64,000 bases of DNA, taken from the NCBI GenBank assembly GCA_041906145.1, contig JAYRJU010000001.1, positions 620,001 to 684,000 on the forward strand, written 5' to 3'. Origin of the DNA: SHVO01 sp041906145 (GTDB lineage: Bacteria > Pseudomonadota > Alphaproteobacteria > Rhodospirillales > Rhodospirillaceae). The translations under genes were made by a program, and so were the position numbers. Of this stretch, positions 18,401-26,031 are shown piece after piece (position 1 is the stretch's first letter; every line of letters begins with the position of its first letter). Under the pieces are notes generated by a model, which saw only the letters and a list, made by a program, of their open reading frames with translations, made no database searches and was not told the origin of the DNA.

Positions 18401-19388
18401 ATTCGCCGGCTTCACCAACCAGGGGGCGCCCCTCGGGCAAAGCGGCCGGAACGCCGTTCGCGGTGCCCGCGCCCGCAACGGCAATAACGCCGCGCGGCGC
18501 ATCCGTTTTGGGGCGCGCGCTGATCTGGCCTTCGAGCGATGCGAGTTTACGGGCATTCAGGGCGAGGTCCTGCGCACGGAAATCGATCTGGCCTTCGGGA
18601 GATTGAAGCGTGCCGGCGAGCGCAAGGTCGGCGGTGACAGCGCCGACCTGACCCGCGGGCCAAGAAAAACACACCGTTTCGCTACGACAGTTCAGCTTCA
18701 ACGCACCGGAGAGCGCGTTCGTACGGTTGTTGATGGTGACCGCGCCGGTTGCCGTGACGGTTTCAGCGGTCGCATTCACTTGCGCGACGACGGCGTTGCG
18801 GCCGGCGGCGAACTTGAGTTCAACGGAGCCCCGCTCGCGCCGCAAACGCCCGTTCAGCGACAGCGTGTGCAGATTGCTTGCCGGATCGTCCTGAAGACTG
18901 GCGCTCAAGGTCGCGTCGATCGCGCGGCCCATGACCGGCGGATCGAGCAGCAGGACCTCGACGCGTGCGTCCCTCACGGTGATACGGGCCAGCGCTCGGA
19001 TGATACCGTCCACTGTGGGCGGCGGTGGCGCCGGCCGATCGGGCGGCGCGCTCACCGGCTGACGATGCATGTGCGCCCTGCCGGCCACGGCGCTGTCGAC
19101 CTCAATGTTTCCGGTCAGGAGCGCGCCCGGACGCAAGCGCAGTTCAAGGCGATCGAGCGTAAGCCAAATCCCTTCCCGGTCGCTTACGGTGACACCGGAC
19201 CAGACAATATGCGAGGGCCACGCGCCGCCAACTTCTTTCACCGTGATCGTCTGATCACTACCGCCGAGCGCACGCGTGATGCGGTCGGTCAGGAAGCGCT
19301 GGCTGCCGGGCGCCGAAACAAAAAGTGTAACGCCCGCACCCAGCAGAGCCACGGCGATCAGAACGGCGGCAATGAGCTTCATGCGCAT
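15465..19388 (-). CDS. tamB: TamB, translocation and assembly module inner-membrane component
   Basis: AsmA-like lipid-transport/OMP-assembly protein of 1,307 residues. An N-terminal signal anchor (KLIAAVLIAVALLGAGVTLF) is followed by long beta-strand-rich repeats that form the periplasm-spanning groove, and the conserved TamB C-terminal domain (last about 300 residues, with SRPALPRDEILARLLF near residue 1195). Its ATG overlaps the tamA stop by one base (TAATG), indicating translational coupling. Together the pair supports outer-membrane protein insertion and phospholipid movement to the outer membrane. Confidence 0.95.
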   Translation of the reverse strand: MRMKLIAAVLIAVALLGAGVTLFVSAPGSQRFLTDRITRALGGSDQTITVKEVGGAWPSHIVWSGVTVSDREGIWLTLDRLELRLRPGALLTGNIEVDSAVAGRAHMHRQPVSAPPDRPAPPPPTVDGIIRALARITVRDARVEVLLLDPPVMGRAIDATLSASLQDDPASNLHTLSLNGRLRRERGSVELKFAAGRNAVVAQVNATAETVTATGAVTINNRTNALSGALKLNCRSETVCFSWPAGQVGAVTADLALAGTLQSPEGQIDFRAQDLALNARKLASLEGQISARPKTDAPRGVIAVAGAGTANGVPAALPEGRPLVGEAGEWSFALSRSPDGTLVLDAAALKTGDARAEVSGLGLVPQLTPATVRLSLKGGARFLGLNDPVSQTEVDLRLDRLEDGGGAGHLSLTMTGLPPAASIRPLLQGNLNFEADVLVGADQARFTNISARSREAVIRGASAWSRAPRFDHANSTLTVTLPPASAVLPEPTQADVTLKGPLAGIHADISATAPVVLLSRAPVRDAIIAVALDRTPAGFTAGIDGSGQWIDGPLTFSGKVSQVKAGVIDIAAITWKSPTTELSGGLQVATETGLLTGGLNGPVSDLVPLTTAFGAASAGRADVAAAFSAANGQRLEVTLTGRAVENAALVAETLTFTGRFDDLFGAVRLSTRAQATGARLFDRPLAAFNTRADGDLKALKVVAEAKGAGDTPFSLTSTTDIAFGGSTTITFQRLAGQEGDLEVALLAPTQLILSADAMTLAPTRVAVKGGELQAGFTWNKLKDTFEGNLHAQKVALPAFTAIPGQTTSMIVSGDVTLSGPMNAVNGAANLTGTLPGTNDLPPIALSAVIALNNGRVKVNATAGGLSKEPALLVADVPARLNLTAARFALITTEPVSAALKWTGNLTPLWRLIPADVNVLAGDVVIDAALSGTLDAPVLAGTFNVTNGTYENLVGGTALRNIDAAIGGDGKGGFTLSMKAQDMNDGTVTLSGRVANDESLTADITADMSSLDVLHRDDVIAAATGKITYTGPFAAGAFKGNVAMVNSLVRLGGSYMPEIPLLRALPGFEPVRNDGMLAGITVDIAVTTSDPMRIEGQGLDSLWRGQMNVTGSLAAPDVRGTLTLDRGSFSFLGQSFTLDSGTVTFTGGGTIDPQLNIVAVREASDITATVNITGRARAPEVQLSSRPALPRDEILARLLFRKGTGELGPIESIQLASAASDLAGISDGGINGVLRRTLGIDVSSGAEGNSVMVGRQIGRNLYVSVGQSLTEQEREIVVEWRISRSFSLKSTTSDVTGADIGVFWRKDY

Positions 19389-21235
19389 TAGAACGCCTGC
19401 CCGAAGCTGACGTAAAACTGCCAGGACTTATCGACGCCGCCGCGGCGATTGAGCGGAATGGCGAAGTCGACGCGCAAGGGACCGGCGCCGGTGTAGTAGC
19501 GCGCGCCGATACCAGCCCCGATACGGATGTCACCATCTCCGCCGGGCAGTCCACCGCGCGAGACCATTCCCGCGTCGACAAACGGGACGACACCGATGGT
19601 GTCGGTGATACGGATGCGAGCCTCGGCGCTGGTCTCGATCAGGCCACGCCCGCCCATGGGCGCATTGTCGACATCGAGCGGTCCGACGAGCTGATAGCCG
19701 AAACCGCGGATGGACCCGCCGCCGCCCGCATAGAAGCGCTTATTGGCGGGGATATTGTCCGTGTGCTCACCTAGCAGGCTGCCGACCTTGAGGCGGCCCG
19801 CGAGCACGACGCGATCGCCGCGCAGCGGCGGCCAATAACCGTCCAATTCGGTTTCGAGGTGCGCGAACGTGACCGTGCCCGCGTAACGGCCCACATAAGG
19901 CGTGAGATTGGCCCGCAAACGCCAGCCGCGTGTCATCTCGACGACGAGCCGCTCGTCCACGGCCCGCGAAACACCCATGGGAAGTCCCATGAGATAGGAA
20001 TTGCGATCAATGCCGTCGTCGGTGAGGGCGGCGAACTCGAATGTCGTACCGCCGGCGATGCGCCAAAGATCGCTCAACTCGCGTTCAATGGAGCCGCGCA
20101 ATGTGCCGCTGTACTCCTTGAATGCATCGGTATCCTCGTGGTGTCCGGTGGCGCCAAGCTTCAAGGTGTTGCGACGGGAGAGGAAACCGGGTTTGGCGAG
20201 CGAGAGCTCGGCGGTCTGATCAAGTTTATTGCCGTCGAGATTGGCTTCGAATTTTTCGCCGTTACCGAAAAGATTGCGATGGCGCCAATAGGCGGATGCT
20301 CCGAGGCCTTTGTCGCGCGCGTACGTGACACCGGTTCCCACGGACCGGTGAGGCCCCTCGGCAACGACGACATTCACGTCCAGAGACGATCCGTTCTCCG
20401 GCACGCTCGTCGCGGCGGGCTCGACGCGCACCGAGGTGAAAAGCGACGCGAGGATAAGATCGTCGCGAAACGCATCGAGCGCCTTCAAGCTGAAAATATC
20501 GCCAGCCGGCCACGGCACGAGGCGTTGCAGATGGGGCTCGTTCACATCCTCGAAGCCGGAGAAATGCGTCGCGCCGAAAAACGCCTGATGCCCGAGATCG
20601 ACGGGAAGATTCACCGCGACCGTGTGCGTCGTGTGATCCACATCGAGCTGACGGTCACCGCGCCGGGCGAAGGGAAAGCCTTTCGCCCGGAGGAGATCGA
20701 GGGCCGTATCCTCGGCGAGAATCACGTCGGCGGCGCGGGCGGGCCGCCCGACGATATCCTTCAAGGGCCTCTCGTAGTCTTCGGGTTTGATGAGCGCGAC
20801 TGTTTCCGGCTCTTCCCGCGCGAGGTCGAAGACCACCGATGTCACGGCGTAGCGGGGACCGGGATCGACCGTGACCGTTACTGCCACGCGTCCCTTCTCG
20901 CCGTCCTTGGTCGATGTAATCACCGTTGCGGAATAATAGCCCTCGGACTCGAGCGCGGCGCGGAAGCGTTGCTCGTCGCGCACGATACGCTGACCGAGCG
21001 CCGCGAGGGTCATGGGCGGGCTGTTACGCAGCCGCAGGAGCTGCGAGGACTCCTTCAACAGCGATTCGACGCCGCCGCCCGGCACGCCTTCGATGGCAAC
21101 GGTGTAGGCGATGGGGCCGTCCGCCGGCGTGACCTCGGCCGGTGGAGCTTCGGCCGCGAGAACAGGCTCCGTCAGCATCGTCGTCAGAAAGAGGACCGCC
21201 CAAAGCGATCGTGATGGCTTCTTCGTCAGGATCAT
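19388..21235 (-). CDS. tamA: TamA, Omp85-family outer-membrane assembly protein
   Basis: Outer-membrane beta-barrel of 615 residues with a signal peptide ending near LAAEA. Three POTRA-like domains occupy about residues 45-270, and the C-terminal 16-strand Omp85 barrel carries the motif GGGGSIRGFGYQLVGP. The terminal FYVSFGQAF ends in Phe, as expected of a BamA-recognised beta-signal. It is the first gene of the tamA-tamB operon. The promoter should lie in the 174-bp spacer to the divergent dehydrogenase gene. Confidence 0.95.
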   Translation of the reverse strand: MILTKKPSRSLWAVLFLTTMLTEPVLAAEAPPAEVTPADGPIAYTVAIEGVPGGGVESLLKESSQLLRLRNSPPMTLAALGQRIVRDEQRFRAALESEGYYSATVITSTKDGEKGRVAVTVTVDPGPRYAVTSVVFDLAREEPETVALIKPEDYERPLKDIVGRPARAADVILAEDTALDLLRAKGFPFARRGDRQLDVDHTTHTVAVNLPVDLGHQAFFGATHFSGFEDVNEPHLQRLVPWPAGDIFSLKALDAFRDDLILASLFTSVRVEPAATSVPENGSSLDVNVVVAEGPHRSVGTGVTYARDKGLGASAYWRHRNLFGNGEKFEANLDGNKLDQTAELSLAKPGFLSRRNTLKLGATGHHEDTDAFKEYSGTLRGSIERELSDLWRIAGGTTFEFAALTDDGIDRNSYLMGLPMGVSRAVDERLVVEMTRGWRLRANLTPYVGRYAGTVTFAHLETELDGYWPPLRGDRVVLAGRLKVGSLLGEHTDNIPANKRFYAGGGGSIRGFGYQLVGPLDVDNAPMGGRGLIETSAEARIRITDTIGVVPFVDAGMVSRGGLPGGDGDIRIGAGIGARYYTGAGPLRVDFAIPLNRRGGVDKSWQFYVSFGQAF

Positions 21236-21409
21236 CAGAGAAAAGGTAAAAGCCCTGGTGGGGCTGGATTAGATATTCGGGATTTTTGTGACAGAACGTT
21301 TGGGAGCCAGCAATGGCCCGGTGAACCGCAGATTTTTTTTACACCTGTTACTTGTGCGGCTAACCCCGTAGCTTCGGGGCCCTTCAGGAACGGTTGCCCA
21401 TGCCTCATC

Positions 21410-22372
21410 ATGCCTCATAGCGAAGCCCTTTGGTACGCAGCCCCCGGCCAAGTTGAGCGCCGGACTGTTGCGCTGCCGATCTCAGGCGATGTCACCCTCG
21501 AGGCGCTCTACTCCGGGGTGAGCCGCGGAACCGAGACCCTGGTGTTGCATGGCCGCGTGCCGGACAGCGAGCATTTACGTATGCGCTGTCCCTTGCAGGA
21601 GGGCGATTTCCCCTTCCCCGTCAAATACGGCTACGCGCTGGTAGGGCGGATTGTGGATGGCCCAGCGGACCTTAAGGGCGAGAATGCATTCGTGCTTCAT
21701 CCCCATCAGCGGACCGCGCGCGTTCCGCTCTCCTTCGTGAGGCCCTTGCCGAAGGGTCTGCCGCCGAAACGCGCCTGCTTGGCCGCCAATATGGAAACCG
21801 CGCTCAATGTGACGTGGGATGCCCAACTGGCGCCCGGGCAGAAGGTGTTGATCATCGGCGGCGGGGTATTGGGCCTGTTGACCGCAGCGGTCGCGGCCGC
21901 CGTCCCAAACACCAAGGTCACCGTCGTCGACGTCCTGGCGACCCGCGCGGCGGCCGCACAAAGAATGGGCGCAGACTTCGCGCTGCCGCCCGCCGCGCCG
22001 ACGGACCAGGATGTGGTCATCCATACAAGCGCAACCGAGGCCGGCTTGCTCCGCGCGCTGGAATGCGCGGCCTTCGAAGCGAAGGTGGTGGAGGCCAGCT
22101 GGTACGGTGACCGCAAAGTGACATTACCCCTGGGCGCCGCCTTTCACGCGCAACGCTTGCAGATCATTTCCTCGCAAGTCGGCAGCGTGGCGCCGAGCCA
22201 TCGCGGCAGCGTCTCCCACGGCGAGCGGATGGCGCGCGCGCTCGCTCTTCTCCAGGACGAAAAATTCGACACCCTTATCACGGGCGAGATCGCATTCGAC
22301 GACGCACCAAAGCGATTGCCCGCCGTGCTGAGCGGTGATAGCTCAGACCTCATGACCGTGCTGCGTTACTAA
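21410..22372 (+). CDS. BchC-like medium-chain dehydrogenase
   Basis: Zinc-type MDR-superfamily oxidoreductase of 320 residues. The N-terminal GroES-like half includes SGVSRGTETLVLHGRVP and FPFPVKYGYALVG. The Rossmann half begins with the cofactor loop IIGGGVLGLLTAAVA (about residues 145-160). Its relatives are annotated as bacteriochlorophyllide dehydrogenases, but no photosynthesis genes are present here. It opens a four-gene forward run with the PTPS-like, glycosyltransferase and methyltransferase genes. The start region carries a 10-bp tandem repeat that places an extra ATG 10 bp upstream. Confidence 0.85.
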   Translation: MPHSEALWYAAPGQVERRTVALPISGDVTLEALYSGVSRGTETLVLHGRVPDSEHLRMRCPLQEGDFPFPVKYGYALVGRIVDGPADLKGENAFVLHPHQRTARVPLSFVRPLPKGLPPKRACLAANMETALNVTWDAQLAPGQKVLIIGGGVLGLLTAAVAAAVPNTKVTVVDVLATRAAAAQRMGADFALPPAAPTDQDVVIHTSATEAGLLRALECAAFEAKVVEASWYGDRKVTLPLGAAFHAQRLQIISSQVGSVAPSHRGSVSHGERMARALALLQDEKFDTLITGEIAFDDAPKRLPAVLSGDSSDLMTVLRY

Positions 22373-22382
22373 AGGAACACCC

Positions 22383-22790
22383 ATGTACTCCGTTGAAGTC
22401 CGCGACCATGTGATGATCGCCCATAGCATTCCTGGTGAAGTGTTCGGGCCTGCGCAAAAGCTCCATGGTGCGACCTATGTGATCGACGTCTGCTTCATGC
22501 GCGAAGAGCTGGACGAATATGACATCGTCGTGGACATCGGCCTCGCGACGGATACGGTGAAGCAGATCCTGTCGTCGATCAATTATCGCAACCTTGACGA
22601 ACATCCCGACTTCAAAGGCCGCCGGTCGACAACCGAAGCCGTGGCGCGCTGGGTGTTCCTGCGCGTACAGGAAGCCATCAACGCGGGACGCCTCGGCCCC
22701 TCGGCGTCCGGACTGAAGCGTCTGAAGATCATGCTTCACGAATCCCACGCGGCGCGCGCGGGCTTCGAAGCCGACCTCGCCCATGCCTGA
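22383..22790 (+). CDS. Divergent 6-pyruvoyl-tetrahydropterin synthase-fold protein
   Basis: PTPS/QueD-fold protein of 135 residues. H14 (MIAHS) and H28 (KLHGAT) match two of the three zinc ligands of the family, but the third, normally the last His of HGH, is A30, and the Cys that usually precedes HGH is absent (GPAQKLHGA). The downstream NLDEHPDFKG and the C-terminal HES segment are retained. It therefore probably catalyses something other than the standard reaction, or binds a pterin-like ligand. The gene overlaps the next by 8 bp. Confidence 0.85.
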   Translation: MYSVEVRDHVMIAHSIPGEVFGPAQKLHGATYVIDVCFMREELDEYDIVVDIGLATDTVKQILSSINYRNLDEHPDFKGRRSTTEAVARWVFLRVQEAINAGRLGPSASGLKRLKIMLHESHAARAGFEADLAHA

Positions 22791-23838
22791 GGTCTGGTTC
22801 GCCATACCCGGCGACCCAGAAACCCTCACGGGTGGATATGTCTACGCCCGCAGGCTCAAGGACGCGTTGCCGGCGGCCGGTTGGACCGTACGGCTGCTGT
22901 CCTGGCCAGCCTCCTTCCCATATCCCACGGCGGAAGATCTACAGGCTGTCCGCGCGAGCCTGACCGCGCTCCCTCCCGGCGCAACGGTGTTGATCGATGG
23001 ACTTGCGTATGGCGCCGTGCCGCGTTCGATCCTGGAGGGGTTGAACCTTCACATCGTCGCGTTGGTGCATCATCCGCTCGCCCGCGAGAGCGGAATTGCG
23101 CCGGCCGATGCGGCCCATTTTGAAAAAACGGAACGCGCCGCGTTGACGCTTGCTAAGCGCGTGGTCGTGACAAGTCCGGCCACCGCGCAAACACTGGCGC
23201 AGGACTTTGGCGTTTCGCCAAGCAAGCTTCATGTCGCGTTGCCGGGAACCGCGCGCGCGCCGCGCGCAGCCGGCGCCGGCGACGTGCCGCTTATCCTAAC
23301 GGTTGGCACCCTTACACCGCGCAAAGGCCACGACGTGCTGATCGCCGCCCTCGCGGAAATCGCGGATCTTCCATGGAAAAGTCAGATCGTCGGCAGCAAG
23401 GAGCGCGATCTAGCCACCACGGCGCTCCTGCGCAAGCTGATCGACCATCACAATCTGGGCCGGCGCATTACCTTGGCGGGAGAAATGAGCGGGGACGTGT
23501 TGCAAGATACATATGGCCGCGCCGATATATTCGCCCTGGCTTCACGGTATGAAGGCTACGGCATGGTGTTCGCGGAAGCTTTGGCGCACGGCCTACCCAT
23601 CGCGGCCTGCGCCGACGGCGCAGTGAGCGAAACCGTTCCCAACGACGCCGGACTGCTGACGCCGCCGGACGACATCCGCGCTTTTGCGGGTACGCTGCGG
23701 CGCATACTGACGGACCGCGCGCTGCGTTCACGCATGGCCGACGCCGCGTGGCGGCACGGACAAACGTTGCCGCAATGGAGCGACACCGCCGCCGCCGTCG
23801 CCCGCGCCCTCAGTGCGACAGTAGAGGCCGCGGCATGA
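22783..23838 (+). CDS. GT4-family glycosyltransferase
   Basis: Retaining GT-B glycosyltransferase of 351 residues. The C-terminal donor domain starts at LILTVGTLTPRKGHD (about residue 170) and contains the EX7E-type motif in SRYEGYGMVFAEALAHGLP (about residues 248-266). The N-terminal acceptor domain begins VWFAIPGDPETLTGGY. No membrane helix is present, so it acts in the cytoplasm or at the membrane surface. It overlaps the PTPS-like gene by 8 bp and the methyltransferase gene by 4 bp (ATGA), so all three are coupled. Donor and acceptor are unknown. Confidence 0.9.
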   Translation: MPEVWFAIPGDPETLTGGYVYARRLKDALPAAGWTVRLLSWPASFPYPTAEDLQAVRASLTALPPGATVLIDGLAYGAVPRSILEGLNLHIVALVHHPLARESGIAPADAAHFEKTERAALTLAKRVVVTSPATAQTLAQDFGVSPSKLHVALPGTARAPRAAGAGDVPLILTVGTLTPRKGHDVLIAALAEIADLPWKSQIVGSKERDLATTALLRKLIDHHNLGRRITLAGEMSGDVLQDTYGRADIFALASRYEGYGMVFAEALAHGLPIAACADGAVSETVPNDAGLLTPPDDIRAFAGTLRRILTDRALRSRMADAAWRHGQTLPQWSDTAAAVARALSATVEAAA

Positions 23839-24680
23839 GCGGTTTCTCGCCGGAGTGGCTTGCGTTGCGCGAGCCTGCCGATCTTGCGGCGCGCAACCGC
23901 CAGGTCCTCACCGCATGCGGCCGCGCGTTCGAGGATAAAGACAGCATTAATGTCTGCGACATCGGGGCCGGAACGGGCGCGTCCGTGCGCGCGCTGGTGG
24001 ACCTATTGCCACGAAGTCAGTTCTGGACGCTGGTCGATAGCGACGAAAACAATCTGTCCGCCGCGTTCCAACAGCTCGCGCGCTGGGGAAGCGACGTCAA
24101 GGCTTACGACGGCGGCCTCATGCTGCGTAAGGGCGAACGTCAGCTTTATATCCGCAGCCACGCCTGCGATCTCGCCGCAACTCCCGCCTGTTGGCCGAGG
24201 GGCACGGATCTCGTGACCGCCTCGGCGCTCTTCGACCTGACCTCGGCGCGATGGTTGGACGCATTCGTCGCTCTGCTTGCCGCGCAGAAGGTCGCGCTCC
24301 TGAGCATGTTGACCTTCGATGGCCTGATCACGGCGGAGCCCGAGCATCCGCTTGATCGCGCGGTCGCGGACGCGTTCCGCGGTCACCAGCAGCGCGACAA
24401 GGGTTTTGGCCCCGCCGCAGGCGCACGCGCAGCAGAGGTGCTGGAAGTGACGCTGGAGAATGCCGGCTACGAGATCGAGGTGGGGGACAGCGCCTGGGCC
24501 ATCGAGCGCAGTGCGTCAGCGCTTCTATACGCGACGCTGGCGGGTATTGCTTCGGCGGTGCAGGAGATGCAGACCGTACCACCCGAGGAAATCGAACAAT
24601 GGCTTCGCTCGAGCGTGATCAATACCCGGCTTCTGACGATCGGCCACCGCGACGTGTTCGCGAAATTAGGCGGTAAATAG
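23835..24680 (+). CDS. Class I SAM-dependent methyltransferase
   Basis: Cytoplasmic methyltransferase of 281 residues. The chosen ATG overlaps the glycosyltransferase stop as ATGA. Motif I is VCDIGAGTGASVRALVDLL (about residues 39-57), followed by LVDSDENNL at the end of beta-2. A DLAATPACWP...DLVTASALFDL stretch supplies the motif III-IV region. It is the last gene of the forward run, and its TAG directly abuts the stop of the convergent cytochrome b561 gene. The acceptor is presumably an intermediate of the cluster. Confidence 0.87.
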   Translation: MSGFSPEWLALREPADLAARNRQVLTACGRAFEDKDSINVCDIGAGTGASVRALVDLLPRSQFWTLVDSDENNLSAAFQQLARWGSDVKAYDGGLMLRKGERQLYIRSHACDLAATPACWPRGTDLVTASALFDLTSARWLDAFVALLAAQKVALLSMLTFDGLITAEPEHPLDRAVADAFRGHQQRDKGFGPAAGARAAEVLEVTLENAGYEIEVGDSAWAIERSASALLYATLAGIASAVQEMQTVPPEEIEQWLRSSVINTRLLTIGHRDVFAKLGGK

Positions 24681-25214
24681 TCAAGGCAACATCCGCTTCA
24701 AGGTTTCATCCTTGAGAATGAAATGATGATAGAGCGCGGCGACGGCGTGGCCGAGGATCATCGCACACAATAGAAAGGCGAGCCGCCAATGGATGCCGAG
24801 CAGGAGTTCGGAGAGTTCGCGGTCCGGCGCCACAAGCGCGGGCAGCGTGAACAGACCGAATACCGTGATGGTCGCTGGGAAAGCCGATGTACCGGCCCAT
24901 CCCAGCAGCGGCATCGCGAACAGCATGAGGTATAACAAACGGTGCATATAGAGCGCGGCCTTCTCCTGCCAGACCGGCATTCCCGGTACCGTTGGCGGTG
25001 GCGGCGCATAGAGACGCCACAATAACCGCAAGCCGGTCAGGAGCAGGATCAATGCGCCGAATGATCGGTGCAAATCGTAAAGCTTATTTTGACCTGGGCC
25101 CGGGCTAGCGCCGACCATCGCGAAGCCAAGCACGATGGCCGTGATGACGCAGAGCGCCGTGAGCCAGTGAAAGAGCTTTGCAACGCCGCTATAGCTTTTT
25201 GTCCTAGTCTCCAT
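24681..25214 (-). CDS. Cytochrome b561-family membrane protein
   Basis: Four-helix di-haem b membrane protein of 177 residues, starting METRTKSYSG. Candidate haem ligands are H16 (KLFHWLTAL), H49 (YDLHRSFGAL), the His of YMHRLLY, and His residues in ILGHAVAALYHH. Relatives move electrons from the quinone pool to periplasmic acceptors such as superoxide. It begins 5 bp after the RibD-like gene stop, so the two are probably co-transcribed, which may link a redox step to the cluster or may be incidental. Confidence 0.9.
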   Translation of the reverse strand: METRTKSYSGVAKLFHWLTALCVITAIVLGFAMVGASPGPGQNKLYDLHRSFGALILLLTGLRLLWRLYAPPPPTVPGMPVWQEKAALYMHRLLYLMLFAMPLLGWAGTSAFPATITVFGLFTLPALVAPDRELSELLLGIHWRLAFLLCAMILGHAVAALYHHFILKDETLKRMLP

Positions 25215-25219
25215 CTGCG

Positions 25220-26005
25220 CTATTCCTCGAAAGCACAATCAAAGAGCGTGTCTCCACCCGCCATGGGATAGGTGATCACGGTGGGACGCAAAGCATCCTT
25301 CAAATCGGTGATGGCCCCGAAGCTGAGACCCACCGGCCCCGCGCCGATTACCATGGACGACACCATCACATGCAACCGGTCGAGCGCCTTGGCTTCGAGA
25401 AAGCGCGACACCGTCTGTCCACCGCCTTCGATCAAAATGCGTTTGAGTCCGAGACCGTGGAGGGCGCCGACAATAGCGGATGGCGCCAGACCGCCGGGGC
25501 CGGATTTCAACCGCACGTGTTCAATACCGGCAAGGGGCGGGCCATGGCCAATGACAATGCGGCGCGCGCCATCTTGTTGCAGCAGGCGCAGATAGCCGGG
25601 AAGACGCCCTTTCGGGTCGATCACGACCCGCGCCGGCTGCGGGCCTTCCACATGACGCACGCTGAGCTGCGGATCGTCGGCGATGGCGGTCCCGACACCA
25701 ATCACCACCGCATCCACAAGGGCGCGCAAGCGATGAAGATGCAGGATGGCGGCCGGGCCGTTGATGTAGTGGGAGTGGCCTGTCTGGGTTGCAATGCGGC
25801 CGTCCAAAGATTGCCCCATTTGTCCGATAACAAATGGCTTATCGGGAGCGTTACATTGAACAAGCGGGCCATAGATCCGCCAAAGCAGATCATCCGCCGG
25901 TTCCACGGCGACGCTATGGGCGGGACTATGGCCGCGCGCGGCATTGACGAGGACCGGCCATTGCGGAGCGTCCCTTTCCCAGTCCACAATACGTTCCGAA
26001 TTCAT
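25220..26005 (-). CDS. RibD C-terminal-type reductase, stand-alone
   Basis: Pyrimidine reductase of the RibD-C/DHFR-like family, 261 residues without the deaminase half found in bifunctional RibD. Family features are VIGQMGQSLDGRIAT (about residues 82-96), DAVVIGVGTAIADDPQLSVR and ILIEGGGQTVSRFL. An extra N-terminal segment of about 80 residues precedes the domain. In riboflavin synthesis this fold reduces the ribosyl side chain to ribityl using NADPH. The start is only 26 bp from the divergent RibA-like gene. Confidence 0.88.
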   Translation of the reverse strand: MNSERIVDWERDAPQWPVLVNAARGHSPAHSVAVEPADDLLWRIYGPLVQCNAPDKPFVIGQMGQSLDGRIATQTGHSHYINGPAAILHLHRLRALVDAVVIGVGTAIADDPQLSVRHVEGPQPARVVIDPKGRLPGYLRLLQQDGARRIVIGHGPPLAGIEHVRLKSGPGGLAPSAIVGALHGLGLKRILIEGGGQTVSRFLEAKALDRLHVMVSSMVIGAGPVGLSFGAITDLKDALRPTVITYPMAGGDTLFDCAFEE

Positions 26006-26031
26006 GATTTCTTCTTTTGCGTGAGGCGAGA

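Noticed and set aside
21410..22372. Bacteriochlorophyll synthesis role (bchC)
   Set aside because: No other photosynthesis gene is in the window, and the neighbours point to a rib/pterin-like cluster.
26006..26031. FMN riboswitch upstream of the RibA-like gene
   Set aside because: Only 26 bp separate the divergent starts, far too short for the conserved RFN fold.
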